Position numbers and translations under genes: made by a program
The notes under the pieces: model-generated
Told to the model about the DNA's origin: nothing
What the model saw: only the letters and a program-made list of their open reading frames with translations
Databases searched by the model: none
NCBI GenBank assembly: GCA_963720785.1
Contig: CAVRGQ010000005.1
Location: forward strand, 372,001 to 436,000
Direction of reading: 5' to 3'
Origin: CAVRGQ01 sp963720785
GTDB taxonomy: Bacteria > Actinomycetota > Acidimicrobiia > IMCC26256 > DASPTH01
Length of the DNA: 64,000 nucleotides
Part shown: in pieces, positions 1 to 9,099 of the stretch
Position numbering within the stretch: position 1 is the stretch's first letter
Layout of the letters: each line of letters begins with the position of its first letter

Positions 1-784
1 CCGTCTGCAGCATCGGCGGACCGAACACGTAGGGAGCTTCGAGGAACGCCTGCAGCGCGGGGGCGACATCGGCCGCAGCGGACTTCGCATCGGCCTCCTG
101 GGACGCGTCGTTGTTCTCGTTCTTGTACGCGTCCTGGTCGGACTGCGAGAGGGTCTTCGCGTAGAGGTCCTGGACGCGTACGGCGTCACCCTCGACCACT
201 GCCTTGTACGCGTCGGTCGAGTGCGTCTTCTCGGCCTTCTTGGCGAGCTCCTGCAGGTCGAAGTGCTGGTCCTGCAGCGCGTGGGTGAGCTCGTCCGCGA
301 CGGTGACCTTCTTCGCCGGGGAGTCGAGGTCGGTCCCGCGCACGAACACCTTCTTCTTCGACGGCAGGTAGAGCGCGAGCACCGACGAGCTCTGGAGCTG
401 GTTCTGCTGCTCCACGAGGTCGCTCGAGTGCGGCACGAGCCCGATCGCCGCGAGGCGGGCCGTCGCCTCGTTGGCGGCCTGCTTCTGTTTCTTGGTGAGT
501 TTCTCCGAGTCGACGGTGACCTTCTTGTCGAACTCCTTGCCGGACAGGAACTGCACCGGCACCGGGTGCTCGAAGTCGAGCTTGCGGAGCTTGGCCACTT
601 CCTTGGCGATGGGTTCGATGCGCGCGTCCCACTTCCCCGAGGGGACGGTGGTGGTCGTTGCCGCCTTCGTGGGTGCGGCGCCGGCCGCGCTCAGCGGCCC
701 GGCGGCCAGGAGGGCGAGGCCGGCCACGGCGACCGCCGCGCACCTCCCACGGATCGAGAGGCGCGCTGCGCGTGACGTGGTCAT
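1..784 (-). CDS. Secreted protein with degenerate HExxH-like motif (3' end outside window)
   Basis: This is an exported protein of unknown function; at least 261 residues are present and the C-terminus lies beyond the left edge. Residues 1-37 form a signal peptide (Arg-rich start, then AVAVAGLALLAAGPLSAAGA). The mature part is Lys/Asp/Ala-rich. Residues 160-172 read VTVADELTHALQD, which resembles the HELTHALQDQ metal site of a family of predicted secreted metallopeptidase-like proteins, but the first His is Asp164 (D164-E-L-T-H168). The ATG at 784 is chosen because it opens the signal peptide. It lies just upstream of the polysaccharide locus on the same strand, and no functional link is visible. 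Confidence 0.7.
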   Translation of the reverse strand, partial: MTTSRAARLSIRGRCAAVAVAGLALLAAGPLSAAGAAPTKAATTTTVPSGKWDARIEPIAKEVAKLRKLDFEHPVPVQFLSGKEFDKKVTVDSEKLTKKQKQAANEATARLAAIGLVPHSSDLVEQQNQLQSSSVLALYLPSKKKVFVRGTDLDSPAKKVTVADELTHALQDQHFDLQELAKKAEKTHSTDAYKAVVEGDAVRVQDLYAKTLSQSDQDAYKNENNDASQEADAKSAAADVAPALQAFLEAPYVFGPPMLQT

Positions 785-860
785 GAAGCCGCAAGCCTAC
801 CGGCGCCGCGTGCGGCTCCCGGCGCGGCTCCGCGCCGGCCGAGCACTGGCCGAGCGCGGC

Positions 861-1887
861 TCAGATCAGGCCGTTGGCCATCGCGTCGAGCACCCACGGC
901 ACGACGATGTCGAGCATCTCGTCGAGCGTGGTGGTGGCCTCGAAGCCGAGGACGTCGCGCGCCTTCGTGACCGCCGGCACCCGCATCTGGACGTCGTGGT
1001 CGAACGGGTCGTCGCTGACGTAGCGGAACGGCCGGTCGCCGTTGATCCGCCGCCAGATGTTCTCGGCCAGCTCGAGCACGGTGGTGGCCTGCGCGGTCGA
1101 GAGGTTGAAGTCCTCGTTGCGCGCCGCCGGGTGCTCCATCGCGTCGATGATCCCGCGCGAGATCACCGCCGTAGGTGTAGTGGCGCACCTGGGTCCCTGC
1201 ACCCAGGATGTGCAGTGGGTCCTGACCCTTCGCGATCTTCTGCACGAGATCGGGCACCACGTGGCTCATCGCGAGCTTCACATTGCCGCTCTCGATCTCG
1301 ACCTCGGTCTTGGCGCGCATCTCACCGGTGCCGACGCAGTTGAACGGCCGCACGATCGTGTAGGGCAACTCGTACTGCTGCCACGCGGCACGCGCGTAGT
1401 ACTCGACCGCGAGCTTCTGGAAACCGTACGAGGAGATCGGCGGGGGCACCTCGCGCTCCTGGCCTTCGTACGACGGCCACCGGTCGGTGGACTCGAACAC
1501 CATCGACGAGCTCATGTAGGTGACCTTCTGCAAGCGCCCGTCGCGGTGCGCGGCAATGGCCGCGTCGCACGAGGACGCCATGATCCGCTCGTTGGTCGCG
1601 AGCAGGTCGTAGGCGAAGGTGTGGAAGTAGGAGATGCCGCCGATGAGCGCGGCACCGGCAATGAAGTGGTCGCAGTCCATGAGCAGCTCGGTCATGAGCG
1701 CGACGTCGCGACAGTCGCCCTCGACGAGCGAGTAACGCGGGTGTGAGTCGTAGGACTTGGCGACCTTTCCGTACTTGGAGTGGTCGTCGATACCGACGAC
1801 CGTGTAGCCACGGCCGAGGAGGTCCTCGACCATGTAGCCGCCGATGAACCCCGACGAGCCACTGACGAGCACCTTCTGATCGGTCAC
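861..1887 (-). CDS. NAD-dependent epimerase/dehydratase (extended SDR), frameshifted
   Basis: An extended short-chain dehydrogenase acting on a nucleotide sugar, probably an epimerase or 4,6-dehydratase; the exact substrate cannot be read. Visible are the Rossmann motif GSSGFIG (10-16), the catalytic Y154-x3-K158 (SSYGFQK) and the HYTYGGDLAR segment common in the family. The GTG start at 1887 overlaps the stop of the upstream GT2 (GTGA). The frame breaks near 1154-1159. Upstream reads ...TYGGDLAR and downstream continues as GIIDAMEHPAARNEDFNL in another frame. Restoring one CG to the CGCGCG run gives a 342-residue protein of normal family length, so the break is probably a sequence error. Confidence 0.8.
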
Positions 1888-2642
1888 TTGTCGTTGTCCT
1901 TTCCCATCGCGCGCACCGCATCGAGCGAGAGCTGCGGCCCGAACGCCAAGCGGTACCACTTGAGGTACCGGGGGATCCATTTCGCGACCTTGAAGTTCGA
2001 CGCGCCGTAGGCCCGCTCGAGCCAGATCGTGGGGATCTCCGCCACCGGCTTCCGGAGCCGACGCGCCTTGGCCACGAGCTCGATGCCGATCTCGAACCCG
2101 GTGTCGGAATCGATGTCGACGTTGCGCACGAACTCCACGGAGTACGCCTTGAACGAATTGGTCGCGTCCCGCGTCCCCACGTGCGCAAACCAGAACAGCG
2201 AGATGCCGGCCATGCGCGACAGGAACGACTTGAGCGCCGGGCCGCCGATCTGTTGGCCGCCGCTCATGTAGCGCGATGCCGCCGCCACCACCACGCCGCG
2301 CTCCACGAGCTTGCACAGCTCGTCGATCTGTTCGGCGTCGTCGCTGCCGTCGGCCATGGTGATCACGACCACGGGCGCACTGACGTGGTCGATGCCGAAG
2401 CGGATGGCGCGGGCGGGACCGCGACCGTAGGTGTTGAGGACGGGGCGGACGCGCGGGTCGTCGGCGGCATACGCGCGCAGCGGCACCACCGTGGAGTCGC
2501 TCTCGTCGTCGTACACGACGAACACCTCACACGGGAGGGTGATGCCGGCGAGGATGCGGTCGAGGCACGCGACGATCGCCTCCCCCTCGTCGTACACGGG
2601 GATGACGATCGAGACCCGGGGGTCCTCTTCGTGACGGGTCAC
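1884..2642 (-). CDS. Glycosyltransferase family 2 (dolichol-phosphate-mannose-synthase-like)
   Basis: A 252-residue GT-A glycosyltransferase. The N-terminal nucleotide-sugar fold reads VSIVIPVYDEGEAIVACLDR (about 10-29), followed by VFVVYDDESDST, YGRGPARAIRFG and the acidic motif MADGSDDAEQ, which resemble family 2 enzymes that move a sugar to a polyprenyl phosphate or glycan. No C-terminal membrane anchor is present, so it is probably soluble or peripheral. The GTG start at 2642 overlaps the stop of the upstream dehydrogenase by four bases, and its own stop overlaps the epimerase start, so the three genes form one translationally coupled unit. The donor and acceptor are unknown. Confidence 0.85.
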   Translation of the reverse strand: MTRHEEDPRVSIVIPVYDEGEAIVACLDRILAGITLPCEVFVVYDDESDSTVVPLRAYAADDPRVRPVLNTYGRGPARAIRFGIDHVSAPVVVITMADGSDDAEQIDELCKLVERGVVVAAASRYMSGGQQIGGPALKSFLSRMAGISLFWFAHVGTRDATNSFKAYSVEFVRNVDIDSDTGFEIGIELVAKARRLRKPVAEIPTIWLERAYGASNFKVAKWIPRYLKWYRLAFGPQLSLDAVRAMGKDNDK

Positions 2643-3841
2643 ACGCGCACTCCGGCGTCGCGGATGTTCCAGATGTCGACGACGGGCACCGCGAGCTCGA
2701 GATCGCGGTACAGCGCGTGCGGCGTGCCGATGACGAGGAGGTCGGCCGCGGCGAGCACCTGCTCCAGAGGAACGAGATCAGGATCGGTGGTGACGAAGGG
2801 GTCGTGGGTGACGACGGCGCCGGCCTTGAACCCGAGGATGCGCTTGAGCTTGTAGCTCAGGCTCGAGCGGATGTCGTCGGATTCGGCCTTGAACGACATC
2901 CCGAGGATGCCCACCGTCATCTCGGCGAGGTCGTACCGCTGCTCCATCCGATCGACGACGTAGAGCGGCAGCCCCTCGTTGATGGACACGCTGGCCTGAC
3001 CGAGGTGGAAGTTGTTGTTGTTGAACGCGGCGAGCTGCATCGTGTCCTTGAACAGGCAGGGGCCGGCGGCGAACCCCGCGCGCGGCAGGTCCTGGGCTCT
3101 CGGATAGTCGTGGGCCAGTGCGGCGCGGATGCGCTCGTAGTCGAGCCCGAAGTCGTTGGCCATCATGAAGAGCTGGTTCGAGGCGGCGAACTTGATGTAC
3201 CGCCACGCGTTGGTGAACAGCTTCGCGAGCTCGGCCTCCTCGGGATCGAGCTCCACGAGCTGCTCCGAGAGATGCGAGAAGAGCGCCGACGCCCGGGACA
3301 ACGCACGCGGCGAGCGGGCGGAGACGATCTGGGGAAGCTCGAACAGCTCGGTCATCGCCTTGCCCTCGGCGATCCGCTCGGGGCAGAAGGCCACGTCGAT
3401 GTCGAGCCCCAGCCGGCGCATCCGCTTCTCCACGAGCGCCGTGACCCCCGGGTACACCGTGCTCCGCAGCACGAGCAGCTGCTCGGCGCGGAGGTGCGAC
3501 GCGATCTCCGAGATCGCACCGGGGACGGCGTTGAGGTCGGGATTGAGGTGCTCGTCGATCGGCGTACCGATGACCACCACCACGTGCTCGGCGTCGGCGA
3601 TCACCGACGGGTCGGTCGTGGCATCCAGGGAGCCGTCGCTCAGCACCTGCGCCAGCATCTCCGGCGCGCCGGGCTCGTCGAAGGGCATGGAGCCGGCGGT
3701 GACGCGCTCGACCGCGGACGCGTTGACGTCGAACAGGGTGACACGGAGTCCACGACTGGCGAACGCGAGCCCCAACGGGAGCCCGACGTGACCACATCCA
3801 CCGACGACGACGACGTCGCGGGACATTCCGGGATCGGTCAT
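2639..3841 (-). CDS. Nucleotide-sugar 6-dehydrogenase (UDP-Glc/GDP-Man dehydrogenase family)
   Basis: A 400-residue NAD-dependent dehydrogenase that oxidises the C6 hydroxyl of a nucleotide sugar to a uronic acid. It has the N-terminal Rossmann motif VVVGGCGHVGLPLG (about 11-24), the VIGTPID segment, the central dimerisation helix and the catalytic Cys in AGPCLFKD. The C-terminal UDP-binding domain starts near GILGMSFKAESDDIRSS. Length and motifs fit the WecC/TviB/UGD superfamily; UDP-HexNAc and UDP-glucose cannot be told apart by eye. It is the first gene of the 861-3841 unit and is divergent from the methyltransferase at 3918, with only 76 bases between them. Confidence 0.88.
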   Translation of the reverse strand: MTDPGMSRDVVVVGGCGHVGLPLGLAFASRGLRVTLFDVNASAVERVTAGSMPFDEPGAPEMLAQVLSDGSLDATTDPSVIADAEHVVVVIGTPIDEHLNPDLNAVPGAISEIASHLRAEQLLVLRSTVYPGVTALVEKRMRRLGLDIDVAFCPERIAEGKAMTELFELPQIVSARSPRALSRASALFSHLSEQLVELDPEEAELAKLFTNAWRYIKFAASNQLFMMANDFGLDYERIRAALAHDYPRAQDLPRAGFAAGPCLFKDTMQLAAFNNNNFHLGQASVSINEGLPLYVVDRMEQRYDLAEMTVGILGMSFKAESDDIRSSLSYKLKRILGFKAGAVVTHDPFVTTDPDLVPLEQVLAAADLLVIGTPHALYRDLELAVPVVDIWNIRDAGVRV

Positions 3842-3902
3842 GCGGGCCCCGGCAGGGAGATCGGATCTCGGTCGGACCGCATCGGACGGGAGCCTAGACG
3901 CC

Positions 3903-3908
3903 TACACT
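3903..3908 (+). promoter_or_regulatory. -10 box TACACT for methyltransferase
   Basis: The hexamer TACACT matches actinobacterial TANNNT and ends nine bases before the ATG at 3918. The transcript would have almost no 5' leader, and no Shine-Dalgarno sequence is present. Confidence 0.5.
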
Positions 3909-3917
3909 CGCCCCCCG

Positions 3918-4598
3918 ATGACCGACGCAACCGACCCGATCGACGCCGAGGGCATCGACTACGCGCGCCTCTACGAGTACCGCTTCCGGGATGTTCCGCA
4001 GGCGAGCCGACAGGCCGTGTGGAACGAGATCGCGCCCATCGTGTGGGAGTGGATGGGTCGTCCCGAGCGGGTGCTCGACCCGGGCGCGGGGCGCGGCGAG
4101 TTCCTGCTCGCGATCCCGGCCGCCGAGCGTTGGGCGATCGACCAGGTCGACCAGATCGGTGGTGGCGACTCGGGCGTCCACCTCGTGTTGGGCGATGCGC
4201 TCACCGCGCCGCTTCCTGCACAGCACTTCGACGGCGTGTTCGTGTCGAACCTCCTCGAGCACCTCACCTCGCAGGACGACGTGGCGTCGTTGCTCCGGCG
4301 CCTCCGGAACGCGATGGCCCCCGGCGGTCGGATCGCCGTCATCGGGCCCAATTTCCGGTACTGCATGCGGGAGTACTTCGACTGCGCCGACCACACCCTC
4401 GCCCTCACCCACGAGTCGGTGGCGGAGCACCTCTACGCGGCAGGCTTCGGGGTGGACCGGGTCGTTCCCCGTTTCCTGCCCTACTCCTTCCGGAGCCGCC
4501 ACCCTCGGGCCACCGTCCTGGTGCGCAGCTATCTCCGGTTTCCCCCGGCCTGGCGCTTCTTCGGCCGGCAGTTCCTGGTGCTCGCGACCGCGCCGTGA
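3918..4598 (+). CDS. Class I SAM-dependent methyltransferase
   Basis: A 226-residue methyltransferase. The SAM-binding motif I is VLDPGAGRGEFL (about 52-63), and later strands read FDGVFVSNLLEHL and GGRIAVIGPNFRYCM, the pattern of small-molecule or glycan methyltransferases of the Methyltransf_11/23 type. The ATG at 3918 is preferred because a -10-like TACACT lies nine bases upstream, giving a nearly leaderless mRNA. It sits between the dehydrogenase unit and rmlA, so methylation of a surface-glycan sugar is the likely role. The acceptor is unknown. Confidence 0.82.
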   Translation: MTDATDPIDAEGIDYARLYEYRFRDVPQASRQAVWNEIAPIVWEWMGRPERVLDPGAGRGEFLLAIPAAERWAIDQVDQIGGGDSGVHLVLGDALTAPLPAQHFDGVFVSNLLEHLTSQDDVASLLRRLRNAMAPGGRIAVIGPNFRYCMREYFDCADHTLALTHESVAEHLYAAGFGVDRVVPRFLPYSFRSRHPRATVLVRSYLRFPPAWRFFGRQFLVLATAP

Positions 4599-4641
4599 GC
4601 CTGCCCGGGGCTTGGAAGAGGCCCCGCGACCCGGAGCCATC

Positions 4642-4647
4642 TACGAT
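4642..4647 (+). promoter_or_regulatory. -10 box TACGAT for rmlA
   Basis: TACGAT (TANNNT) ends nine bases before the rmlA ATG at 4657, and there is no Shine-Dalgarno sequence. It is likely the promoter of the rmlA-rmlC-rmlB operon, giving a leaderless or near-leaderless mRNA. Confidence 0.5.
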
Positions 4648-4656
4648 GCTGCGGTC

Positions 4657-5745
4657 ATGAAGGGCCTGATCCTCTCCGGCGGGGCCGGCACGCGCCTGCG
4701 TCCGATCACCCACACCAGCGCGAAGCAGCTGGTGCCGGTGGCGAACAAGCCGATCCTGTTCTACGGGATCGAGGACATGGTCGCGGCCGGGATCAAGGAG
4801 ATCGGGATCATCGTCGGCGACACCGCCGACGAGATCAAGGCTGCGGTGGGCGACGGCTCCCAGTGGGGCGTCGCGGTCACCTACATCCGCCAGGAGGACC
4901 CGCTCGGGCTCGCGCACTGCGTGCTCATCGCGCGCGACTTCCTCGGCGACGACGACTTCGTCATGTACCTCGGCGACAACATGCTCCAACAGGGCCTCGA
5001 CGAGTTCGTCGCCGCGTTCGAGAGCGAGCGGGCGAGCACCACGGGCGACCAACGCCTCGCCGCGCAGATCCTGCTCGCCGAGGTCGACGACCCGCGCCAG
5101 TTCGGCGTCGCGGAGATCGGGCCCGACGGCGAGGTGCTCCGCCTCGTGGAGAAGCCCGCGGACCCGCCGTCGAACCTCGCGCTCGTCGGGGTGTACCTGT
5201 TCGACGCGCACGTGCACGAAGCCGTGCGCGCGATCGTCCCGTCGCCACGCGGCGAGCTGGAGATCACCGACGCGATCCAGTGGCTCGTCGACCAGGGCTA
5301 CCGCGTACGCCACGAGGTGCTGCGCGGCTGGTGGCTCGACACCGGCAAGAAGGACCCGTTGCTCGAGAGCAATCGGCTCATCCTCGAGTTGCTCGAGCGC
5401 CGCATCGACGGCGACGTCGACGACGAATCGCGCATCGAGGGACGCGTCGTGGTGGAGGCGGGCGCGCAGATCGTGAACTCCAACGTGCGGGGCCCGGTGA
5501 TCATCGGTGCGAACACCCGCATCGAGAACAGCTACGTGGGCCCGTACACGTCGATCGCCGCCGACTGCGCGGTGATCGACTCGGAGATCGAGCACTCGGT
5601 CGTGCTCGAGCGCTCCACCATCACCACGGTGCCGCGCATCATCGACTCGCTCATCGGTCGCGACGTCGAGGTCGAGTGCTCGGGCGATTCGCCCCGCGCC
5701 ACGCGCCTCATGGTCGGCGACCACTCGAAAGTGGACATTGCGTAA
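4657..5745 (+). CDS. rmlA: Glucose-1-phosphate thymidylyltransferase (long form)
   Basis: Makes dTDP-glucose from dTTP and glucose-1-phosphate, the first step to dTDP-L-rhamnose. It has 362 residues. The nucleotidyl-transferase signature LSGGAGTRLRPIT is at residues 6-18, followed by SAKQLVPVANKPILFYG. The catalytic-site segment YLGDNMLQQG is intact. Residues from about 255 onward show hexapeptide-like turns (VVVEAGAQIVNSNVRGPVII), the left-handed beta-helix that marks the longer actinobacterial and archaeal RmlA type rather than the 290-residue enterobacterial form. The stop TAA overlaps the rmlC ATG (TAATG), so the genes are coupled. Confidence 0.93.
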   Translation: MKGLILSGGAGTRLRPITHTSAKQLVPVANKPILFYGIEDMVAAGIKEIGIIVGDTADEIKAAVGDGSQWGVAVTYIRQEDPLGLAHCVLIARDFLGDDDFVMYLGDNMLQQGLDEFVAAFESERASTTGDQRLAAQILLAEVDDPRQFGVAEIGPDGEVLRLVEKPADPPSNLALVGVYLFDAHVHEAVRAIVPSPRGELEITDAIQWLVDQGYRVRHEVLRGWWLDTGKKDPLLESNRLILELLERRIDGDVDDESRIEGRVVVEAGAQIVNSNVRGPVIIGANTRIENSYVGPYTSIAADCAVIDSEIEHSVVLERSTITTVPRIIDSLIGRDVEVECSGDSPRATRLMVGDHSKVDIA

Positions 5746-6311
5746 TGGCAGACATCGTCGAGTCCGAACTGATCGCCGGCGTGTACGTCGTGCAGCCGGT
5801 GATCCACGGCGACGAGCGTGGCATCTTCATCGAGACCTACCGACGGGAGTGGTTCCCCCAGGGGCGCGAGATGCTCCAGGGCAACCGCGGCAACCGTCAG
5901 GCCGGCGCGGTCGTGGGCCTGCACTACCACCTCCACCAGGCCGACTACTGGTACGTGCCGATGGGCGCGTGCCGGGTGGTGCTCCACGACCTGCGCGAGG
6001 GCGGTCCCACCGACGGCGCCACCCAGACCATCGATCTCGGCACGCGGCCCGACGGCACCCACGACCACCGCGGCGTGTTCATCCCGCCGGGCGTCGCCCA
6101 CGGGTTCGCCGCCCTCTCCGACATGGTGATCACCTACCTCGTCGACGGGTACTACAACCCCGAGGACGAGCTCGGCGTGTTGTGGAACGACCCGGCCATC
6201 GGCGCCGACTGGGGCGTGACCGAGCCCACCCTCTCGAACCGTGACCAGCAGAACCCGGGCCGCGCCGACATCCCCGCCGGTCGCCGTCCGTACTGGGGGC
6301 TGCGCCCGTGA
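5745..6311 (+). CDS. rmlC: dTDP-4-dehydrorhamnose 3,5-epimerase family protein
   Basis: A 188-residue cupin that epimerises dTDP-4-keto-6-deoxyglucose at C3 and C5. Family features are the opening VYVVQPVIHGDERGIFIETYRREWF, the catalytic-His segment VVGLHYHLHQADYWYVP, the PPGVAHGFAALSD turn and the YNPEDELGVLWNDP motif. The His strand differs slightly from the commonest RmlC form, so related 3-epimerases are possible, but the rmlA-rmlC-rmlB setting supports RmlC. It overlaps both neighbours by one to four bases. No rmlD reductase follows in this operon. Confidence 0.85.
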   Translation: MADIVESELIAGVYVVQPVIHGDERGIFIETYRREWFPQGREMLQGNRGNRQAGAVVGLHYHLHQADYWYVPMGACRVVLHDLREGGPTDGATQTIDLGTRPDGTHDHRGVFIPPGVAHGFAALSDMVITYLVDGYYNPEDELGVLWNDPAIGADWGVTEPTLSNRDQQNPGRADIPAGRRPYWGLRP

Positions 6312-7279
6312 GCCGGCCGAGTCGCCGCATCCTCGTCACCGGGGGTGCGGGCTTCATCGGTTCCAACTACGTGCGCCACGTGTTCGCCACCACCGACGAT
6401 TCGGTCACGGTGTACGACGCGCTCACCTACGCCGGCAACCTCTCCACGCTGAAGGACGTCGACGACGACCCGCGCTACTCGTTCGTCCACGGCAACATCT
6501 GCGACCCGGGCACGCTCGAGGACGCGATGCGCGGCTGCGACGCCGTCGTGCACTTCGCGGCCGAGAGCCATGTCGACCGCTCGATCGTCGGTTCCGACGA
6601 CTTCGTGAACACGAACTGCTTCGGCACCAACGTGGTGATGGACACGGCGCGGCGGCTCGAGATCCCGCGGGTGGTGCACATCGGCACCGACGAGGTGTAC
6701 GGCTCGGTGCAGGTGGGCTCCTCGAAGGAGACCGACCCGCTCGAGCCCCGCTCGCCGTACTCCGCGTCGAAGGCCGGCTCCGACCTCATCGCGCTCTCGT
6801 ACCACCACACGCACGGCCTGAACGTCACCGTCACGCGCTGCACCAACAACTTCGGGCCCTACCAGTACCCCGAGAAGGCCATCCCGCTCTTCACCACCAA
6901 CCTCCTCGACGACGGCAAGATCCCGCTCTACGGCGACGGCCTGAACGAGCGCGACTGGATCCACGTCGACGACCACTGCGCGGGCGTACAGCTCGTGCTC
7001 GACGCCGGTGCTCCGGGCGAGATCTACAACATCGGCGCCGGCAACGAGACACCCAACCGCGTGCTGGTCGACAAGCTGCTCGCGCTGCTCGGCAAGGACG
7101 AGAGCTCCGTACGCTACGTCGAGGACCGCCTCGGCCACGACCGCCGGTACTCGGTCGACATCGCGAAGGTCACCGAGCTCGGCTGGCGACGGGCGCGCAC
7201 GCTCGACGAGGCGCTCGAGCAGACGGTGGAGTGGTACCGCGACAATCGCTGGTGGTGGGAGCCGCTCAAGCCGCGCTGA
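6308..7279 (+). CDS. rmlB: dTDP-glucose 4,6-dehydratase
   Basis: A 323-residue extended SDR that converts dTDP-glucose to dTDP-4-keto-6-deoxyglucose. Cofactor motif GGAGFIG (12-18), catalytic triad T127-D128-E129 in GTDEVYG, and Y151-x3-K155 in SPYSASK are all present, together with the RmlB-typical TNNFGPYQYPEKAIPLF and NERDWIHVDDHC segments. The GTG start overlaps the rmlC stop (GTGA). It is the last gene of the operon and ends convergently, three bases from the minus-strand methyltransferase. Confidence 0.93.
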   Translation: MSRPSRRILVTGGAGFIGSNYVRHVFATTDDSVTVYDALTYAGNLSTLKDVDDDPRYSFVHGNICDPGTLEDAMRGCDAVVHFAAESHVDRSIVGSDDFVNTNCFGTNVVMDTARRLEIPRVVHIGTDEVYGSVQVGSSKETDPLEPRSPYSASKAGSDLIALSYHHTHGLNVTVTRCTNNFGPYQYPEKAIPLFTTNLLDDGKIPLYGDGLNERDWIHVDDHCAGVQLVLDAGAPGEIYNIGAGNETPNRVLVDKLLALLGKDESSVRYVEDRLGHDRRYSVDIAKVTELGWRRARTLDEALEQTVEWYRDNRWWWEPLKPR

Positions 7280-7282
7280 GCC

Positions 7283-8281
7283 TCAGCGCTTGCGCAACCA
7301 GATGCTCCCGCCGGAGTTGCGCGACCACACCGGGAAGTCGCGGGCCATGCGCTCCGGCTCCTTCACGTGCAGCATGTGGTTCCACAGCACGATCTCGAAC
7401 GTGTCGTTGTACTGCAGGAACGCACGGAGCACGTAGGCCTCCGTCCACCCGCGTCCCTCGTCGACCCACGGCGGCGGGTAGTCGAAGGGGTAGAAGATGT
7501 CGTGCAGGTGCACGTACACCCCCGGCTGCAGCGCCGGGAGCACCTCGAAGATCTCCCGGTTGACGTCGCTGCCGACCCGGCTGACGTGCGTGGAGTCGAT
7601 GAACAGCACGTCGCCGGCGCCGAGTGCGCGGAAGACGTCGAGCGGTACCGACTGCACGCCCTCGACCCGCAGGGTGAAGCGGTCGTCGTCGCCGGGGAGG
7701 AGCAGCTCGTGCAGCTGCTGGGGGTACGGCTCGACGAGCGTGAGCGCGGTGCCCCAGTCGAGCCAGCGCTCCACGGTGTCGAGCGTCATGCACGACGAGA
7801 AGCCCGAGCCGATCTCGATGAACCGCTGCGGACGCAGGTGGCGCAACATGAGGTGCAGCATCAGGCCGTCGCCGTGCCCGAAGGAGTGGTTGTCGTACCA
7901 GTAGCGCCGGCCCGCCACCTGGTCGTTCGGGAAGTCGGCGTCGGCGTAGAGCGGCGCGAGCTCGTCGAGCAGCGCGAGCTGCGCGTCGACGCGGAGGTCG
8001 ACGCCGGGGATCGACTCGGGGAAGCCCTGCTCCCAGGTGGCCCACCGGCGAGCGTGCGCCGCGACGTCGTCGACCGACGGGATCGGTGAGTAGAAGTGCC
8101 CGGGCGGCACGAACATCGGCGGCGACCCGACCGCGGGGGACGCAGCCGGCGCCGCGGCGGCGGTGGGCGGCGGGTTGCCGCGCAGCACGCGTCGGGCGCC
8201 GGACACGGCCGCGCGCGCCGGGCGCTCGAGCGGGGTCCCGTCCACGAGACGACGAGCGGCGCCGATCAGGCCGTCGCTCAC
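7283..8281 (-). CDS. Class I SAM-dependent methyltransferase (Methyltransf_24-like)
   Basis: A 332-residue protein. The first 60 residues are Ala/Pro-rich and probably disordered. The methyltransferase fold begins near FIEIGSGFSSCMTLDTVERW (motif I) and continues with ALTLVEPYP, DVLFIDSTHVSRVGSDV and GVYVHLHDIFYPFDYP. The HDIF segment is typical of Methyltransf_24 family enzymes found in polysaccharide clusters. The GTG start overlaps the stop of the upstream methyltransferase (GTGA), so the two are co-translated. Its acceptor is unknown; a glycan or a lipid-linked sugar is the best guess from context. Confidence 0.82.
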   Translation of the reverse strand: MSDGLIGAARRLVDGTPLERPARAAVSGARRVLRGNPPPTAAAAPAASPAVGSPPMFVPPGHFYSPIPSVDDVAAHARRWATWEQGFPESIPGVDLRVDAQLALLDELAPLYADADFPNDQVAGRRYWYDNHSFGHGDGLMLHLMLRHLRPQRFIEIGSGFSSCMTLDTVERWLDWGTALTLVEPYPQQLHELLLPGDDDRFTLRVEGVQSVPLDVFRALGAGDVLFIDSTHVSRVGSDVNREIFEVLPALQPGVYVHLHDIFYPFDYPPPWVDEGRGWTEAYVLRAFLQYNDTFEIVLWNHMLHVKEPERMARDFPVWSRNSGGSIWLRKR

Positions 8282-9099
8282 TGCGCCACCGCCTCGTGCA
8301 CCTTCACCGCGTCGAACACGAGCGCATTGGGGCCGACGATGCCGTACCACGGCTCGCGCAGCGCGTAGAAGCGCGTGTCGAAGCCCAGTCGGGCGAGGCG
8401 CACCAACATCTCGAGACCGAAGATCGTGAACACCAGCACGCCCTCCGGGCGCACGGGATCGAGGTGGTGGATGGGCTCGGCGAGGAACTCGACTTCGCCG
8501 TCGGCGCCCATGACGGCGCGGACGTCGTCGAGGTGCGCGTGTTGGTGGAACGGCACCGTGAACACGTGGTGGCCGCCGGGCTTGAGCACGCGGTGTACCT
8601 CGGCGTGCCCCGCGTACGGATCGGGGACGTGCTCGAACACGTCGGAGGAGAGCACGAGATCGAAGGCGTCGTCGGCGAACGACAGGTTCATGAGATCCTC
8701 GTGGAACACGTCGCCGACCCGCTCGCCGGGCGCGTGGTCGGGGCCGAGGTACTCGCTGCAGTGGTAGCCAGGGGCCGCCCGCAACCGGTCGTGGACCGGT
8801 CCCTGCGCCTCGGTGTTGTAGATGTCGAGACCCGGCACCGCGACGAGCGCGGGCAGGTCGCGCACCTTGGTGCCCGTGCGCTCCGCCATCGCGCGACACG
8901 CGACCAACGCCATCTGCCGTTGCCGGTTCGTCGCACCGCAGCGCCGGCAGCGCCCGGACTCGCGCAGGTTCTCGTCGAACGCGACCGCGACCGACGGTCG
9001 CCCACAACAGGGGCAGAAGATCGGGATCCGGCGGGCGCGCAGGACCGTACGGTCGGCGAGGCTCGGGGTGGTGGGGATCGGGTACCTCGGCGCGCTCAC
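8278..9099 (-). CDS. SAM-dependent methyltransferase with N-terminal zinc ribbon
   Basis: A 273-residue protein. Residues 29-57 hold two CxxC pairs (CPCCGRP and CRRCGAT), a probable zinc ribbon. The downstream methyltransferase domain has YLGPDHAPGERV, LVLSSDVFEHVPDPYAGHAEVHRVLKPGG and HVFTVPFH, typical of Methyltransf_11. The GTG start overlaps the GT4 stop upstream. It belongs to the 7283-12006 minus-strand run of glycan-modifying genes that ends at the Wzt/Wzm exporter, so it probably modifies the exported polysaccharide, possibly its chain terminus. Substrate unknown. Confidence 0.82.
   Translation of the reverse strand: MSAPRYPIPTTPSLADRTVLRARRIPIFCPCCGRPSVAVAFDENLRESGRCRRCGATNRQRQMALVACRAMAERTGTKVRDLPALVAVPGLDIYNTEAQGPVHDRLRAAPGYHCSEYLGPDHAPGERVGDVFHEDLMNLSFADDAFDLVLSSDVFEHVPDPYAGHAEVHRVLKPGGHHVFTVPFHQHAHLDDVRAVMGADGEVEFLAEPIHHLDPVRPEGVLVFTIFGLEMLVRLARLGFDTRFYALREPWYGIVGPNALVFDAVKVHEAVAQ

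Noticed and set aside
6308..7279. Missing rmlD as evidence that rhamnose is not made
   Set aside because: rmlD is often unlinked; absence from this window does not show absence from the genome.
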